DNA from: CAYSRC01 sp964433495
Lineage (GTDB): Bacteria > Bacillota > Clostridia > Oscillospirales > Ruminococcaceae
Direction of reading: 5' to 3'
DNA: 25,764 nucleotides
Assembly: GCA_964433495.1 (NCBI GenBank)
Contig: CAYSRC010000036.1
Coordinates: 1 to 25,764, forward strand
Part shown: positions 1 through 8,110 of the stretch, piece after piece
Layout: every line of letters starts with the position of its first letter
Position numbering within the stretch: the first letter of the stretch is position 1
The notes under the pieces: model-generated
What the model was told of the DNA's origin: nothing
Seen by the model: only the letters and a program-made list of their open reading frames with translations
Databases searched by the model: none
Translations under genes and position numbers: made by a program

Positions 1-73
1 GTTCGGTACAACTCACGAGATTATGTGAGCCGTGTGTAAAGGGAGCTGTCGGCTTTAGCCGACTGAGGGATTG
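1..73 (+). repeat. Structured palindromic repeat, copy A
   Basis: The copy has two hairpins in series. Hairpin 1 is CTCAC (12-16), loop GAGATTAT (17-24), GTGAG (25-29). It is followed by the conserved linker CGTGTGTAAAGGG and by hairpin 2, GTCGGC (48-53), TTTA, GCCGAC (58-63), and the copy ends in GGATTG. The same plan with different but still paired stems recurs at 133-204, 8035-8234 and 18819-18942. The left end may continue outside the window. Confidence 0.75.
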
Positions 74-132
74 ACCAAACAAGGCCTCGTCGCCTAAACA
101 TGCCTTGTGTTGCGACTTTAGCCACCGGCTCA

Positions 133-204
133 CAATCCCCCTGCCGCTCCGCGGCCCTCCCCCCTTTGCACACGCCCTGCATACTCCCGCAGGGTCTGCC
201 GAAC
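133..204 (-). repeat. Structured palindromic repeat, copy B (inverted relative to copy A)
   Basis: Read on the minus strand, this copy begins GTTCGG, then has hairpin 1 CCCTGC, loop GGGAGTAT, GCAGGG (plus-strand stems 175-180 and 189-194), the linker CGTGTGCAAAGGG, and hairpin 2 GCCGC, GGA, GCGGC (143-155), ending in GGGGGATTG. Compared with copy A both stems have changed on both sides so that pairing is kept. A decayed fragment with a CCCCCTT/AAGGGGG hairpin follows at 225-242. Confidence 0.75.
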
Positions 205-531
205 GCCGTTCCGATTGCGTTCGGCCCCCTTACACAAGGGGGGCTTCTTTGCTCACAGCAAAACTCCGAATTTGTTTTAACAAACAGAATATCCGATCGT
301 GGTTTACGCAGCTTCACCCCTAAGGCAAGTTCCTTTCTTCCTCCCTGAATGCACCTGCATCCCTGCTTACCGTCACATTCCCTGCCCCCAAAAACATCGG
401 GTTTACGCCCGCCGTCCCACGGCACGATATGTACGCCTTTCGTTTGCTGCAAGACGTGTGACACGTGGGCCGCCGAACAAGTCACAAAAAAAGAAGGGCC
501 GCAGCCCTCCTCTTTTAAACGACGCTTAAGG
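205..531. other. Intergenic region downstream of cheW, no gene
   Basis: I see no credible coding sequence here. The stretch holds a decayed repeat fragment (hairpin 225-242), about 240 bases without recognisable structure, and the cheW terminator at 485-511. Open frames crossing it have low-complexity or Cys/Pro-rich translations with no family resemblance. Confidence 0.6.
485..511 (-). terminator. Rho-independent terminator of cheW
   Basis: On the minus strand an 8-bp stem (AGGAGGGC paired with GCCCTTCT, one G-T pair) with a 4-base loop is followed directly by a run of seven T. It begins about 20 bases after the cheW stop codon and closes the minus-strand motility region. Confidence 0.85.
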
Positions 532-993
532 TTACGCGCCCAAACTCTCAAGAATCTTTCGGAAGTTGATGATCGTTATCAGCCTTCCGTCAAGCTCGAC
601 AATGCCGGTGACAACGCCCTCGCCGCCGTATATGACCTGGTCGGGCTCTTTGATGGCCTCGCGGTCCACCCTCTCCATGCCCTCGACCGAGTCAACATGA
701 AAAGCAAAGCTGCGCTCGTCATACATTGTGCAGATAAAGACGTCCCGCTCAAGGTCCATCCGCATGAGGTCAAAATACATCGCGGTGTCGATTATCGTCA
801 CGACCTGGTCGCGCAGCTTAAAAACGCCCTCGACAATCGGATGCGATTTTTGAAGCGGAGTCACCTCGGTGGATCTCATTATCTCGAGCACCTCGTCAAG
901 GTTGACCGCAAACAGCTTTTCACCGACAGTAAAAACCATAATCTGATCGGTGACACTGTCCATCACATTGTCTTTAACAATAGCTTCGCTCAT
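532..993 (-). CDS. cheW: Chemotaxis coupling protein CheW
   Basis: The 153-residue protein is a single CheW domain, the scaffold that links methyl-accepting chemoreceptors to the histidine kinase CheA at the inner membrane face. The family pattern is clear: an N-terminal strand IMVFTVGEKLFAVNLDEVLEI (about 18-38), the segment GVFKLRDQVVTIID, where CheW proteins usually read NLRG, and a C-terminal VTGIVELDGRLITIINFRKIL. There is no response-regulator or kinase domain, so it is CheW rather than CheV or CheA. The ATG has a good ribosome site (AGGAG, 6 bases upstream). It is the last gene of the motility block, 313 bases after the chemoreceptor gene, which is its natural partner. No cheA, cheY, cheR or cheB is in the window. 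Confidence 0.93.
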   Translation of the reverse strand: MSEAIVKDNVMDSVTDQIMVFTVGEKLFAVNLDEVLEIMRSTEVTPLQKSHPIVEGVFKLRDQVVTIIDTAMYFDLMRMDLERDVFICTMYDERSFAFHVDSVEGMERVDREAIKEPDQVIYGGEGVVTGIVELDGRLITIINFRKILESLGA

Positions 994-1306
994 AAGCAGC
1001 TCCTATTCCTTTTCAATAAAGGGCTTCTGCGTCAACCCGTGCCCTCCGCCGAGCCCCAAACCGGCGGAACCACCGCTCCGCCGTCCGCAGGTCAGTCGCG
1101 GCGCCCTCTTAAATAAAGGGAAAACGGCCGGTCGCCCGCGGGTTATCCGTCCGACCTCGGTGCGCGCGTTGCGGCTTGTGTCCTTTATCGCCCAACGGGC
1201 GGGCTTTTTCTGCGGACAGGCCGACGGATTTTGTCAGATATTTGGTTGCGAGCGCCGCGTTAAAGCGGCGCTCGCTGTCTGCTTTCAATCTGTTTCGGCG
1301 AAGCTG
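994..1306 (-). other. Leader region between mcp and cheW, no gene
   Basis: This 313-base GC-rich spacer is long for an operon that is otherwise tightly packed. It contains the strong hairpin at 1248-1275 and a smaller CGCCC/GGGCG hairpin near 1190-1202, which on the plus strand is followed by GGCTTTTT. I could not identify a known riboswitch. A separate cheW promoter may lie here but no convincing -35/-10 pair was found. Confidence 0.45.
1248..1275 (-). other. Strong stem-loop after the chemoreceptor gene
   Basis: This is a perfect 11-bp stem (GCGAGCGCCGC paired with GCGGCGCTCGC) with a 6-base loop, 32 bases past the mcp stop codon. Neither strand has a T-run after it, so it is not a standard terminator. 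It may protect the mRNA 3' end or mark a processing site that lowers cheW output relative to mcp. Confidence 0.6.
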
Positions 1307-3037
1307 TTAATACTTGCCCGAACCCGTCATCGCGAAATCGTTGAAATCGCCCGAGCCTATGTCATCGTAGCCGCCCTGATGGGAAGAGCCCGCGCTCTCC
1401 TTGAGCTTGAACTCACTGACGAGATCCTTGAGCATCTGGGCCTGGCCGGACAGCTCCTCGCTGGCCGCGGCGCTCTGCTCGGCGGTTGCGGAGTTGGTCT
1501 GAACAACCGAGGAGATCTGGTCGATGCCGACCGTGATCTGCGCGGCGGCGTTCGCCTGGTTGGCGGAAGCGCGCGAAATCTTGTCAACAGCCTCGACAAC
1601 CTCCTGCGCACCCTCGACGGCGACGGTGAGCGACTGAGCGGTGTCGGCGGCAATGTTGGTGCCGTTCTTGACGGCCTTAAGGGTGTTCTCGATGAGGGCG
1701 GAGGTGTTGGAGGACGCCTCCGCCGACTTGCTGGCGAGGTTCCTGACCTCGTCCGCGACGACGCCGAAGCCCTTGCCCGCTGCGCCCGCACGCGCGGCCT
1801 CGACGGCGGCGTTAAGCGCAAGAATATTGGTCTGGAACGCGATATCCTCGATCGTCTTGATAATCTTGCCTATCTCGCTCGAGCACTCGGAGATCTCATC
1901 CATGGCGGAGAGCATCTCCTGCATCTTCTGGTTGCTGGTGGCCATCTCCTCGCCGACGCCCGAAACCTTCTCGCTGGCTATCTTGGCGTTGTCGGCGTTC
2001 TCGGAAATCTGGGTAGAAATCTCGTTGATGGTGGCGGCGAGCTCCTCGACGGAGCTGGCCTGCTCGGTCGCGCCCTGTGCAAGGGCCTGCGAGCCCGAGG
2101 ACACCTGGTCGGAGCCGGAGGAGACCTGGTTCGCGGCGGTGGCTATCTGAGACAGCACCTTGTCAAACGCCTCGATGGCGGAGCCGATGTTCTGAGCCAT
2201 CTCGATGAACTCGCCCCTGAAGTCGGCGTTGAGCTTGACGGTGAGGTCGCCGTCGGCAAGAGCGCCCATGCCCCTCGAGATCTCGGAGACATACGACTCG
2301 AGGGTCGTCGCCATGTCGCGCATCGAATCCGCGACGGTGCCGAACTCATCCTTCGAGACATAATCGACATTGATGCGCAGGTTGCCCTGCTGAATGGAGG
2401 CGGTCGCCTCCTGCATCTGACGCAGAGGCACCGTGATCTGCTTGGTCAGCAACAACGCGACAAAGACAGCAATCAACAGCGCCGCAATGCCGACCGCCAC
2501 CGTGATGATGATCGTGAGCGTGACCTGGCTCGAGATGTTCTCGATGATCCGGGTCGCCTGTATTCTGACCTCTTCAATCATGGCGTCGGCGATCGATTCC
2601 ATCTCGTCCAGTGCCGGAGTGATCGACGGAAGGGTCTGCATCGAATCCGCACCGTTGCGGATGCGGTTCACCGCGTCCTCGATCGTCTCCGCGTCCGAGA
2701 TAAACGCCTGCACCTCGGGGCTGTCGGCCCCGCCGACGCTCTTGACGATCTCGGCCTGCTCTTTGATCGTGTCGATGCACGCAAAAATCGCTTCAAACTT
2801 CGCGTTGGAATAGTCGTTGAGCACGATCTGCGAATACCCCTCCGTCTGCAGCTTGAACAACTCAACGCGGATATTGTTCAGCGCGCCTCTGACAACATAG
2901 ACCTGGTTGGCAAAGATGTCGACTTCGTTTCCGACCGAGCTCACCTGCAGAACGCCGACCAAAACCGTCGCAATCAGCATCACGACAACGATGCCGAACG
3001 ACACCAACAATTTGTTTCGTACCTTCAGATTCTTCAT
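1307..3037 (-). CDS. Methyl-accepting chemotaxis protein
   Basis: This 576-residue transmembrane chemoreceptor senses an extracellular ligand and controls CheA through CheW. Visible parts in order are TM1 (about 9-31, LLVSFGIVVVMLIATVL), a helical periplasmic-side domain of about 140 residues (four-helix-bundle type rather than Cache), TM2 (about 173-198), a HAMP domain (about 200-255) followed by a second HAMP-like stretch, and a long cytoplasmic coiled coil. The hairpin tip contains the hallmark FQTNILALNAAVEAARAG and VADEVRNLA. The C-terminus ends FNDFAMTGSGKY and lacks the NWETF-type CheR/CheB tether. The ATG has AGAGGT 8 bases upstream and lies 51 bases after flgC, so it is probably co-transcribed with flgC. 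The ligand cannot be told from sequence. Confidence 0.95.
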   Translation of the reverse strand: MKNLKVRNKLLVSFGIVVVMLIATVLVGVLQVSSVGNEVDIFANQVYVVRGALNNIRVELFKLQTEGYSQIVLNDYSNAKFEAIFACIDTIKEQAEIVKSVGGADSPEVQAFISDAETIEDAVNRIRNGADSMQTLPSITPALDEMESIADAMIEEVRIQATRIIENISSQVTLTIIITVAVGIAALLIAVFVALLLTKQITVPLRQMQEATASIQQGNLRINVDYVSKDEFGTVADSMRDMATTLESYVSEISRGMGALADGDLTVKLNADFRGEFIEMAQNIGSAIEAFDKVLSQIATAANQVSSGSDQVSSGSQALAQGATEQASSVEELAATINEISTQISENADNAKIASEKVSGVGEEMATSNQKMQEMLSAMDEISECSSEIGKIIKTIEDIAFQTNILALNAAVEAARAGAAGKGFGVVADEVRNLASKSAEASSNTSALIENTLKAVKNGTNIAADTAQSLTVAVEGAQEVVEAVDKISRASANQANAAAQITVGIDQISSVVQTNSATAEQSAAASEELSGQAQMLKDLVSEFKLKESAGSSHQGGYDDIGSGDFNDFAMTGSGKY

Positions 3038-3088
3038 ACCTATGTACCTCTGTATTTTTATTGAAACTAAAAATTAGTACCGAAATGA

Positions 3089-3508
3089 TCAGTTGCCTAC
3101 CTCGAGCGTTTTAGAGATCATCGCCTTCAAAATCTCCAGCGACGTCAGGTTTGCGTCGTAGGCATTTGACGCAGCCATCAGGTCGATCATCTCTTCGGTG
3201 TTGTCGACGTTGGGGTAGTAGATGTACCCATCCTCGTCGGCATACGGGTGGGAGGGGTCGTAGACAGGCTTGAAGTCCCTGTCGCTGTCGACGACATTTG
3301 TGACCCGCACGCCGCCCGAGGCCACCGCGAGCTCATCCGAAAAGCTCAGCGACTGCTCGTGGAAGATCACCTGACGCCTGCGGTACGGATCCTCTCCCGC
3401 AGGTGCAACGGTTTCGGCGTTTGCAAGGTTTTGAAGCGTGACGTCGGCCCTGAACCTCTCCGCAGTCAGGGCGGAACCGACAATATCCAGCGAACTTAAA
3501 AAGGCCAT
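3089..3508 (-). CDS. flgC: Flagellar basal-body rod protein FlgC
   Basis: The 139-residue FlgC forms part of the proximal rod of the flagellar basal body and is exported by the flagellar type III system. The N-terminus (FLSSLDIVGSALTAERFRAD, then LQNLANAET) is the flagellar rod/hook N-domain with its LxNLANxxT motif, and the C-terminus (EEMIDLMAASNAYDANLTSLEILKAMISKTLEV) is the matching helical C-domain. Length fits the family (about 135-150). I start at ATG 3508, which has GGGGAG 5 bases upstream, rather than at the GTG two codons earlier. The gene follows flgB by 32 bases. The usual next genes, fliE and fliF, are absent; a chemoreceptor follows instead. Confidence 0.93.
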   Translation of the reverse strand: MAFLSSLDIVGSALTAERFRADVTLQNLANAETVAPAGEDPYRRRQVIFHEQSLSFSDELAVASGGVRVTNVVDSDRDFKPVYDPSHPYADEDGYIYYPNVDNTEEMIDLMAASNAYDANLTSLEILKAMISKTLEVGN

Positions 3509-3540
3509 TTTCACTCCCCTTTTTGCAAACCGTCTTTTTA

Positions 3541-3912
3541 TTACTTAAAGCTGCTTCCCAATACGGTGTTCAGCTTGGAAAACTCACTCTTTATCTGCTG
3601 CATGAGCAGGCTGTACTGGACGTACGCCTTGTACATCTCGACGCCCTCCTTGTCGATGTCGACGTTGTTGCCGTCGGGCAGCAGCGAGTTGTTGTCGGTG
3701 ACAACCTCGGCCGTCAGCACGTCGGGGAGGTTTTCGAGGGAGTAGTCGCCCGTGGTATAGAGCCGCTGCTTGAGCTCCTCATCAAACACAAGGCTCTTGG
3801 ACTTATAGCCCGGGGTCTCGATGTTGGAGATGTTCTGCATGTGAAGATCCTGCTGCAGCCACGCCATCTGCGCGCCCGCCTGCAGGGTTTTTATATAGCC
3901 CGAATCGATCAT
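3541..3912 (-). CDS. flgB: Flagellar basal-body rod protein FlgB
   Basis: This 123-residue proximal rod subunit is exported through the flagellar type III apparatus and joins the export gate/MS-ring region to the rest of the rod. The N-domain motif HMQNISNIETPGYKSKSLVF (a LxNIANxxTPGYK variant) and the C-terminal segment VDIDKEGVEMYKAYVQYSLLMQQIKSEFSKL are typical of FlgB. The start codon overlaps the fliS stop (ATGA, 3909-3912), with GGAGGT 8 bases upstream inside fliS, so translation is probably coupled. Pairing flgB-flgC with fliS rather than with fliE-fliF-fliG is unusual. Confidence 0.93.
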   Translation of the reverse strand: MIDSGYIKTLQAGAQMAWLQQDLHMQNISNIETPGYKSKSLVFDEELKQRLYTTGDYSLENLPDVLTAEVVTDNNSLLPDGNNVDIDKEGVEMYKAYVQYSLLMQQIKSEFSKLNTVLGSSFK

Positions 3913-4331
3913 ACGACCTTACCTCCGAAATTTGTGCCGGGAGCCGCAGGCGAGGAAGCGGCCTGCGTGCGCACCGACCTGTCGGCCTGTACATACGCGT
4001 CGCGCAGCTGGGTGATCAGCGGGATCAAATCCTCGAGCCCGTCGGCGTTTTTTTCGACGTTCGCTTTGATAAGCGTCCTGTTGAAAAAGTCGTACAGCGA
4101 GCGCAGGTTTTCGGATATCTCGTACTTCATGTCGAGCGACGAGATGAGGTGGTTGGTGATCTCCTGCGCCTTTTTGAGGTTTTGGTTGGTCGCGGAGATA
4201 TCCTTCTGCTTGATGGCCTCGATGGCAAGACCTATCCGTTTGAGCATTTCGTCGTACAGCATTCTCAGCATGTCGCCGGTCGTCATCGTCTTTACCGACT
4301 GCTGCTTATACGCCGCATAGGGATTCTGCAT
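3909..4331 (-). CDS. fliS: Flagellin export chaperone FliS
   Basis: FliS is a small helical cytoplasmic chaperone that binds the C-terminus of flagellin, stops it polymerising early and delivers it to the export gate. In Bacillus it also engages FliW and FlhA. The 140-residue protein begins NPYAAYKQQSVKTMTTGDMLRMLYDEM, the standard FliS opening (YxxxxVxTAxPxxLixMLYDgxi), followed by helices NLKKAQEITNHLISSLDM and EISENLRSLYDFFNRTLIKAN. A Ser/Ala/Pro-rich tail follows. The ATG has GGAG 7 bases upstream. It heads the fliS-flgB-flgC-mcp unit, with a probable promoter near 4535. No flagellin gene, its client, is in the window. Confidence 0.94.
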   Translation of the reverse strand: MQNPYAAYKQQSVKTMTTGDMLRMLYDEMLKRIGLAIEAIKQKDISATNQNLKKAQEITNHLISSLDMKYEISENLRSLYDFFNRTLIKANVEKNADGLEDLIPLITQLRDAYVQADRSVRTQAASSPAAPGTNFGGKVV

Positions 4332-4802
4332 GACCGCACTCCTTTTTTATACTGTAACACACAGCGACGCCGCGCACAAGTACATTTTTGCCCCGGCATT
4401 CGCGCCGCTCGCGTCGAAGAAAGGACGGACAAAACACCCGCAAACCGCAAAAAGGTCGACACAGACCCCGTCAATCCCATGGGTCGGCGTCAAAAAAGCA
4501 CGGCTTCACCGGGCAAACGCATTCATACGCTTACATTGTAGCACAGTTTTTTTTTAAATGGTAGGGGTAATAATCTACAAGGAATAAAAATTTTTGAGAA
4601 AGTTTTGACATTCCGGCCCGTTTTCGCGAAAAAATGTTCAAAACCGGCTCCCGGCGCGGTGCGTCCCCCGCTTATTTAAGATTCCCGGCCCGAGAAGCCC
4701 GCCGTCGCGCAAAGCGCCCCCGCGGCCGCCGAAAGCTGACCCCCGACGCCCGACAGCCGCCCCCGGCGTCGGCCGAAGGCGGCGAAGGTTTTTAATGTTT
4801 TT
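4332..4802 (-). other. fliD-fliS intergenic region with long 5' leader, no gene
   Basis: This 471-base spacer has an AT-rich core (about 4535-4620) between GC-rich flanks. It holds the probable fliS promoter and about 200 bases of untranslated leader before the fliS ATG. The leader contains short inverted repeats (for example GACCC near 4482 against GGGTC) but matches no riboswitch class I know. The GC-rich part next to fliD has a CGACGCC/GGCGTCG inverted repeat without a T-run, so no clear fliD terminator was found. Confidence 0.5.
4535..4543 (-). promoter_or_regulatory. Probable extended -10 promoter for fliS operon
   Basis: On the minus strand the sequence reads TGC then TACAAT, an extended -10 element of the vegetative sigma factor preceded by an A-tract of nine. 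No good -35 is present at the normal distance, which is usual for extended -10 promoters. The predicted start would give a leader of roughly 195 bases ahead of fliS. Confidence 0.5.
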
Positions 4803-7655
4803 TTACGCCGAGAAGTAGGAGGCGAGCATGTTGCTTTGGGTGTTGTAGTTGCTCATCGTCGTCTCCATCGAGTTGAACAGGTTCCAATACCGCTGCCTCT
4901 CCCTCTCATATTTGTCCTTGAGGTCGTTTATCCGCTCCTTGATCTGCACGAGCTGGTTGTACAGTGTGTTGGACTTTTCGGTCGAGCTCCCCTTGATGCC
5001 CGCGAGCTCGATGAGGGTGCCCTTGGTGCCGCCCGTTGTGCGCACCGCCGAGTCGAGCGCGTCCATGAACTTGACGGCGAGGCCGTTTTCGGGGTCGGTC
5101 CACAGCTTCTTTATCGAATCGGGGTCCGCGGCGAGCGCGTTGCGGAACGCCGTCTCGTCAAAGGTCAGCAGGCCCTTTTCGCCGTTGCTCGCAAAATAGG
5201 ACGTCGTCTCGATGCCGATGTCATACAGCGCATAGGCAGAGCCCGCCGGCCTTGTGTAGAGCGAGCCCCTGAGCGCGGACAGCATGCTCTCGATGGCGGA
5301 GTCCCTGCGGATGAGGCCCTCCTTGGCCTTCTCCTCCCACAGCTCGATCTCCCGCTCGCTCATCTCCTTCTTCTGCTCGGCGGTGAGCGGGGCGTATTCC
5401 TTATAGGTCGGGTCGGCGTCCACAAGCTCGCGCAGCTTCGCGACCATCGCGTTGTAGTCCTCGATAAAGCTCTTGAACGCGTCGACGATCTTCTCGGTGT
5501 CGCGGGTCGTCTCGACAATTGTCGGCTCGTACTCGCCGTCCGTCTTCGAGCTCACCCTTGTGAGCTCGAGCATCAGCCCGTCGACCGAGAACGAGTTACT
5601 GCTTCTCGTCGTCTCGACGCCGTTTATCACGACCCGCGCGTCCGAGCCCGCCGTCACTGCATCCTCCGCCGCGGCGCCGTCGCCCGTGCTTATCTTATCC
5701 GCGCCGAAGATCTTTGCGAGCTCGCTGTCGGTTAGGTCGATTTCGCCCGTGCCCGCTTCGTCCGCCAGCACAAGTCGGCCGTCGCCGCCGTAGGTGACCT
5801 TTATGCCGTCTATCGACGCTATCTCGGAGAGGGTCGCGGCGGGGGTGCCGTCCTCCCGCAGGACCTTGTCCGCGATGTCCTTCAGCTGAAGGATATCCGA
5901 TATCGCCGTACCCGCGCCCGCGGCGTTGGATTTTGCCGAGGTGTTGAGCCCGAGCGCGAACGCGATGTCCGACTTCATCGCCGCTGCCAGCGCCGCGCCG
6001 TTCTCCGAGTCGACCGATGCCGCCTCGAACGAGACGACGTAGCCGTCCGCCGTCCTGAGCGAGCCGTTTTCAAAGCGGATGTTCGCCGTCCCGGTCGAAT
6101 CGGTGCCGTAGGTGTTGGCGAGCCATTTGTTGAGGTTGCTTATGATCTCGCTTGAGGTATAGGTGTGGCCCGTCTGCTTGCCGAACGAGAGCGTCTTGGT
6201 CTCGCCGTTGACGGTGATCGTGAACGACGCCTCCTCGGTGGCATAGTCGCTCGCGAGTGCTCGGCCCCTGATCGTGTCGACCGTGAGCTGCCCGCTCACG
6301 ACCTTTGACGCGGCGCCTATCGTCGCCTCGCCGAACAGCCGGCCGAGCAGGTTGCCCTCGTTTTGCACGACCTCGATGCCGTACTTCTCGCCCGTCTCGG
6401 TCGCCGAGAGGCTGAACCTGTCGGACAGCGACGAATAGCTGAGCTTGACGCCCGCCTTGCTGGCGTTGACGGCGTTAATGACGCTGCTGAGGGCGTCGTT
6501 GCCGCTGAACTTGAAGTCGACGCCGTTTATCGTGAAGGAATAGCGGTCGCCCGTGAGGCCCAGATCCTTGAGCTTGCTGCCGAGCGAGATGAGGGTCGAG
6601 TCACCGGGGGTGAGGCCGTACTTTGACGCGTCCGACCCGGTTATCTTGAGCTCGTGCCCGTCGGGGTCGGCGATGTCAAGCGACATCTTGATCGCGCCGT
6701 CGACGAGCTCGGCCTTGACGTACCCGCCGAACGCCGACTGCATCTCGCGGTTGAGCGCGTCGGCGACCGACTGCGTGCTGACCTTGCCGTCCTTTGAAAA
6801 GTCGGTGACGCTTATCGTCTTGGTCACGCCGTCGAGGGTGACATCAAAGCTCACGCCCGCGTCGATGTCGGCGAGACCGCCGCGGTACATCACACCCGTG
6901 GCCGCGCCGTCCTCGTCGGTCACCGACGACTCGTTGAGGGTCGAAAGGCCCGTCATCTGAAGACCGAGCGCCGTCGACTGGTTTGTGAGCACCTCGGCCG
7001 TGGGGGAGCCGTACTCGAACACAAAGCGCAGCTCGCCGTCAAACATCTTTGCCGACGCGCCCGTCAGTCCGTTGCGGCGGAAGGCGTCGTTGAACGCGTC
7101 CGCCATCTCGTCCTCGGTGCTGACACCGTTGAGGTTGACCTGCACCACCGAGTTGCTTATGCGCATGGTGACGACCTTTGAAAAGTCGGTGTTCAGCGAC
7201 GAGGGGTTGAGCGTGCTGCCCTTTAGCACCGTCTCGCCGCTGAGCTTCTCGGTCCCCGTCAGCTTTGCCGCCGTCGCGAGGTTTTTGACGACGATGCTCG
7301 TCTCGCCGGGCTGCGCGTCGCCCGTGCTGATTATCTTGACCGCGCTGCCGCTCGCAACACTTGAGGTCATGGTGTCAAAAAGCGTGCTTTTGGCAAAGTT
7401 GGTTGAAAGCGACGAATCAAAGCTCGTGTCAAAGTATTTGTCCCTAAAGCCCTTGATGGTGTCGATGACGTCGCGGTATATCTCCTGCTTCCACTCGGTT
7501 TGGGTGTACAGCTGCTGCTGCGCGTCCAGCTTGCCCTGGGTGCCCGAGAGCATCTGCTCGACCATACTCTCGGTGTCCATGCCCGAGATGAGGCCCGACA
7601 TGCCCTTGTTTGTGCTCGCGCTGACGCTGAAATAGTTTGAAGAGCTTATATCCAT
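4803..7655 (-). CDS. fliD: Flagellar filament cap protein FliD (very large)
   Basis: FliD forms the cap at the filament tip and promotes flagellin insertion. I start at ATG 7655 (950 residues), which has GGAGAA about 6 bases upstream; a reading from 7688 would add 11 unlikely residues. The N-domain is clear (about 19-75: MSGLISGMDTESMVEQMLSG, then a coiled coil through DVIDTIKGFRDKYFD), as is the FliD C-domain (about 695-950) with DTEKIVDAFKSFIEDYNAMV, IRRDSAIESMLSALRGSL and a final coiled coil KERINDLKDKYERERQRYWN. Common FliD proteins are 450-550 residues, so the central exposed region (about 90-690) carries several hundred extra residues, rich in Ser/Thr/Asp/Gly with repeated FTINGV / FTITVNGETKT-like beta segments. 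The extra domains may be adhesive or antigenically variable. Confidence 0.93.
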   Translation of the reverse strand: MDISSSNYFSVSASTNKGMSGLISGMDTESMVEQMLSGTQGKLDAQQQLYTQTEWKQEIYRDVIDTIKGFRDKYFDTSFDSSLSTNFAKSTLFDTMTSSVASGSAVKIISTGDAQPGETSIVVKNLATAAKLTGTEKLSGETVLKGSTLNPSSLNTDFSKVVTMRISNSVVQVNLNGVSTEDEMADAFNDAFRRNGLTGASAKMFDGELRFVFEYGSPTAEVLTNQSTALGLQMTGLSTLNESSVTDEDGAATGVMYRGGLADIDAGVSFDVTLDGVTKTISVTDFSKDGKVSTQSVADALNREMQSAFGGYVKAELVDGAIKMSLDIADPDGHELKITGSDASKYGLTPGDSTLISLGSKLKDLGLTGDRYSFTINGVDFKFSGNDALSSVINAVNASKAGVKLSYSSLSDRFSLSATETGEKYGIEVVQNEGNLLGRLFGEATIGAASKVVSGQLTVDTIRGRALASDYATEEASFTITVNGETKTLSFGKQTGHTYTSSEIISNLNKWLANTYGTDSTGTANIRFENGSLRTADGYVVSFEAASVDSENGAALAAAMKSDIAFALGLNTSAKSNAAGAGTAISDILQLKDIADKVLREDGTPAATLSEIASIDGIKVTYGGDGRLVLADEAGTGEIDLTDSELAKIFGADKISTGDGAAAEDAVTAGSDARVVINGVETTRSSNSFSVDGLMLELTRVSSKTDGEYEPTIVETTRDTEKIVDAFKSFIEDYNAMVAKLRELVDADPTYKEYAPLTAEQKKEMSEREIELWEEKAKEGLIRRDSAIESMLSALRGSLYTRPAGSAYALYDIGIETTSYFASNGEKGLLTFDETAFRNALAADPDSIKKLWTDPENGLAVKFMDALDSAVRTTGGTKGTLIELAGIKGSSTEKSNTLYNQLVQIKERINDLKDKYERERQRYWNLFNSMETTMSNYNTQSNMLASYFSA

Positions 7656-8034
7656 AGCATTTCTCCAATCCGCCGCCCGAGGGTTCATCGCCCCGCCGGC
7701 CGCCGCGCCGGGCGGCGAAAATGCGGCTGTCGTTCGTGTGTGCCGAAAACCGAAAGCTTATGTGCGGCAGGGTGCCGTCGCGCTCAAGCCCGCGGGCACA
7801 CCTGCTGCCTGTTCCTCTACAGACAGTTATCGCACGCTTTTTTCAAAATGAAAGCGTCCGCTGATAATTTTTGCACACCCCTTGCCGACAAACATCCGCG
7901 GGGGGCGGCAGAGGGGCCGAAAGTCGGACGCCCGTAAACGAGGTTGAGATGCATAAAACCGCAGCGGAGGGCTTGCGGGAAGTCGGCCGCAGGCGCAGCA
8001 GAAAGCATATTCAAACGACGATGCTTTACACAAA

Positions 8035-8090
8035 CAATCCTCAGTCGACTGCGCCGACACGGCTCGCATATTCCCGCGAGTTGGTCGAAC
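8035..8090 (-). repeat. Structured palindromic repeat, copy C1
   Basis: Read on the minus strand the copy begins GTTCG, then ACTCGC, loop GGGAATAT, GCGAG and CGTGTC, and ends GTCGACTGAGGATTG. It keeps the loop and the ends of the family, but hairpin 2 is shortened. Its stem sequence differs from copies A and B on both sides. Confidence 0.65.
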
Positions 8091-8110
8091 GGCAGCGGAA
8101 CGGACACCCG

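Noticed and set aside
1110..1230. Possible c-di-GMP-I (GEMM) riboswitch ahead of cheW on the minus strand
   Set aside because: GGACACAAGCC resembles the GEMM core GGACGCAAAGCC, and GGTCGGACGGATAACC resembles its 3' part. The conserved GGCAAACC half is missing, the spacing is wrong and the core has mismatches, so an Rfam search would be needed before calling it.
950..3064. 704-codon plus-strand open frame antisense to mcp and its flanks
   Set aside because: It is a shadow frame of a GC-rich gene: the translation is Leu/Gly/Arg/Asp-rich without family resemblance, while the minus strand encodes a clear chemoreceptor.
4605..4635. Plus-strand promoter with a perfect TTGACA
   Set aside because: No -10 element lies 16-18 bases downstream and no plus-strand gene follows.
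4725..4802. Terminator of fliD
   Set aside because: The CGACGCC/GGCGTCG inverted repeat on the minus strand has no T-run after it; the T-rich stretch near 4790 reads as A-rich in the transcript.
7827..7860. Sigma-28 promoter upstream of fliD on the minus strand
   Set aside because: The -10 TGCGATAA is close to GCCGATAA, but the -35 at the right distance is TTTC, matching TAAA at only one position, so a feature call is not justified.
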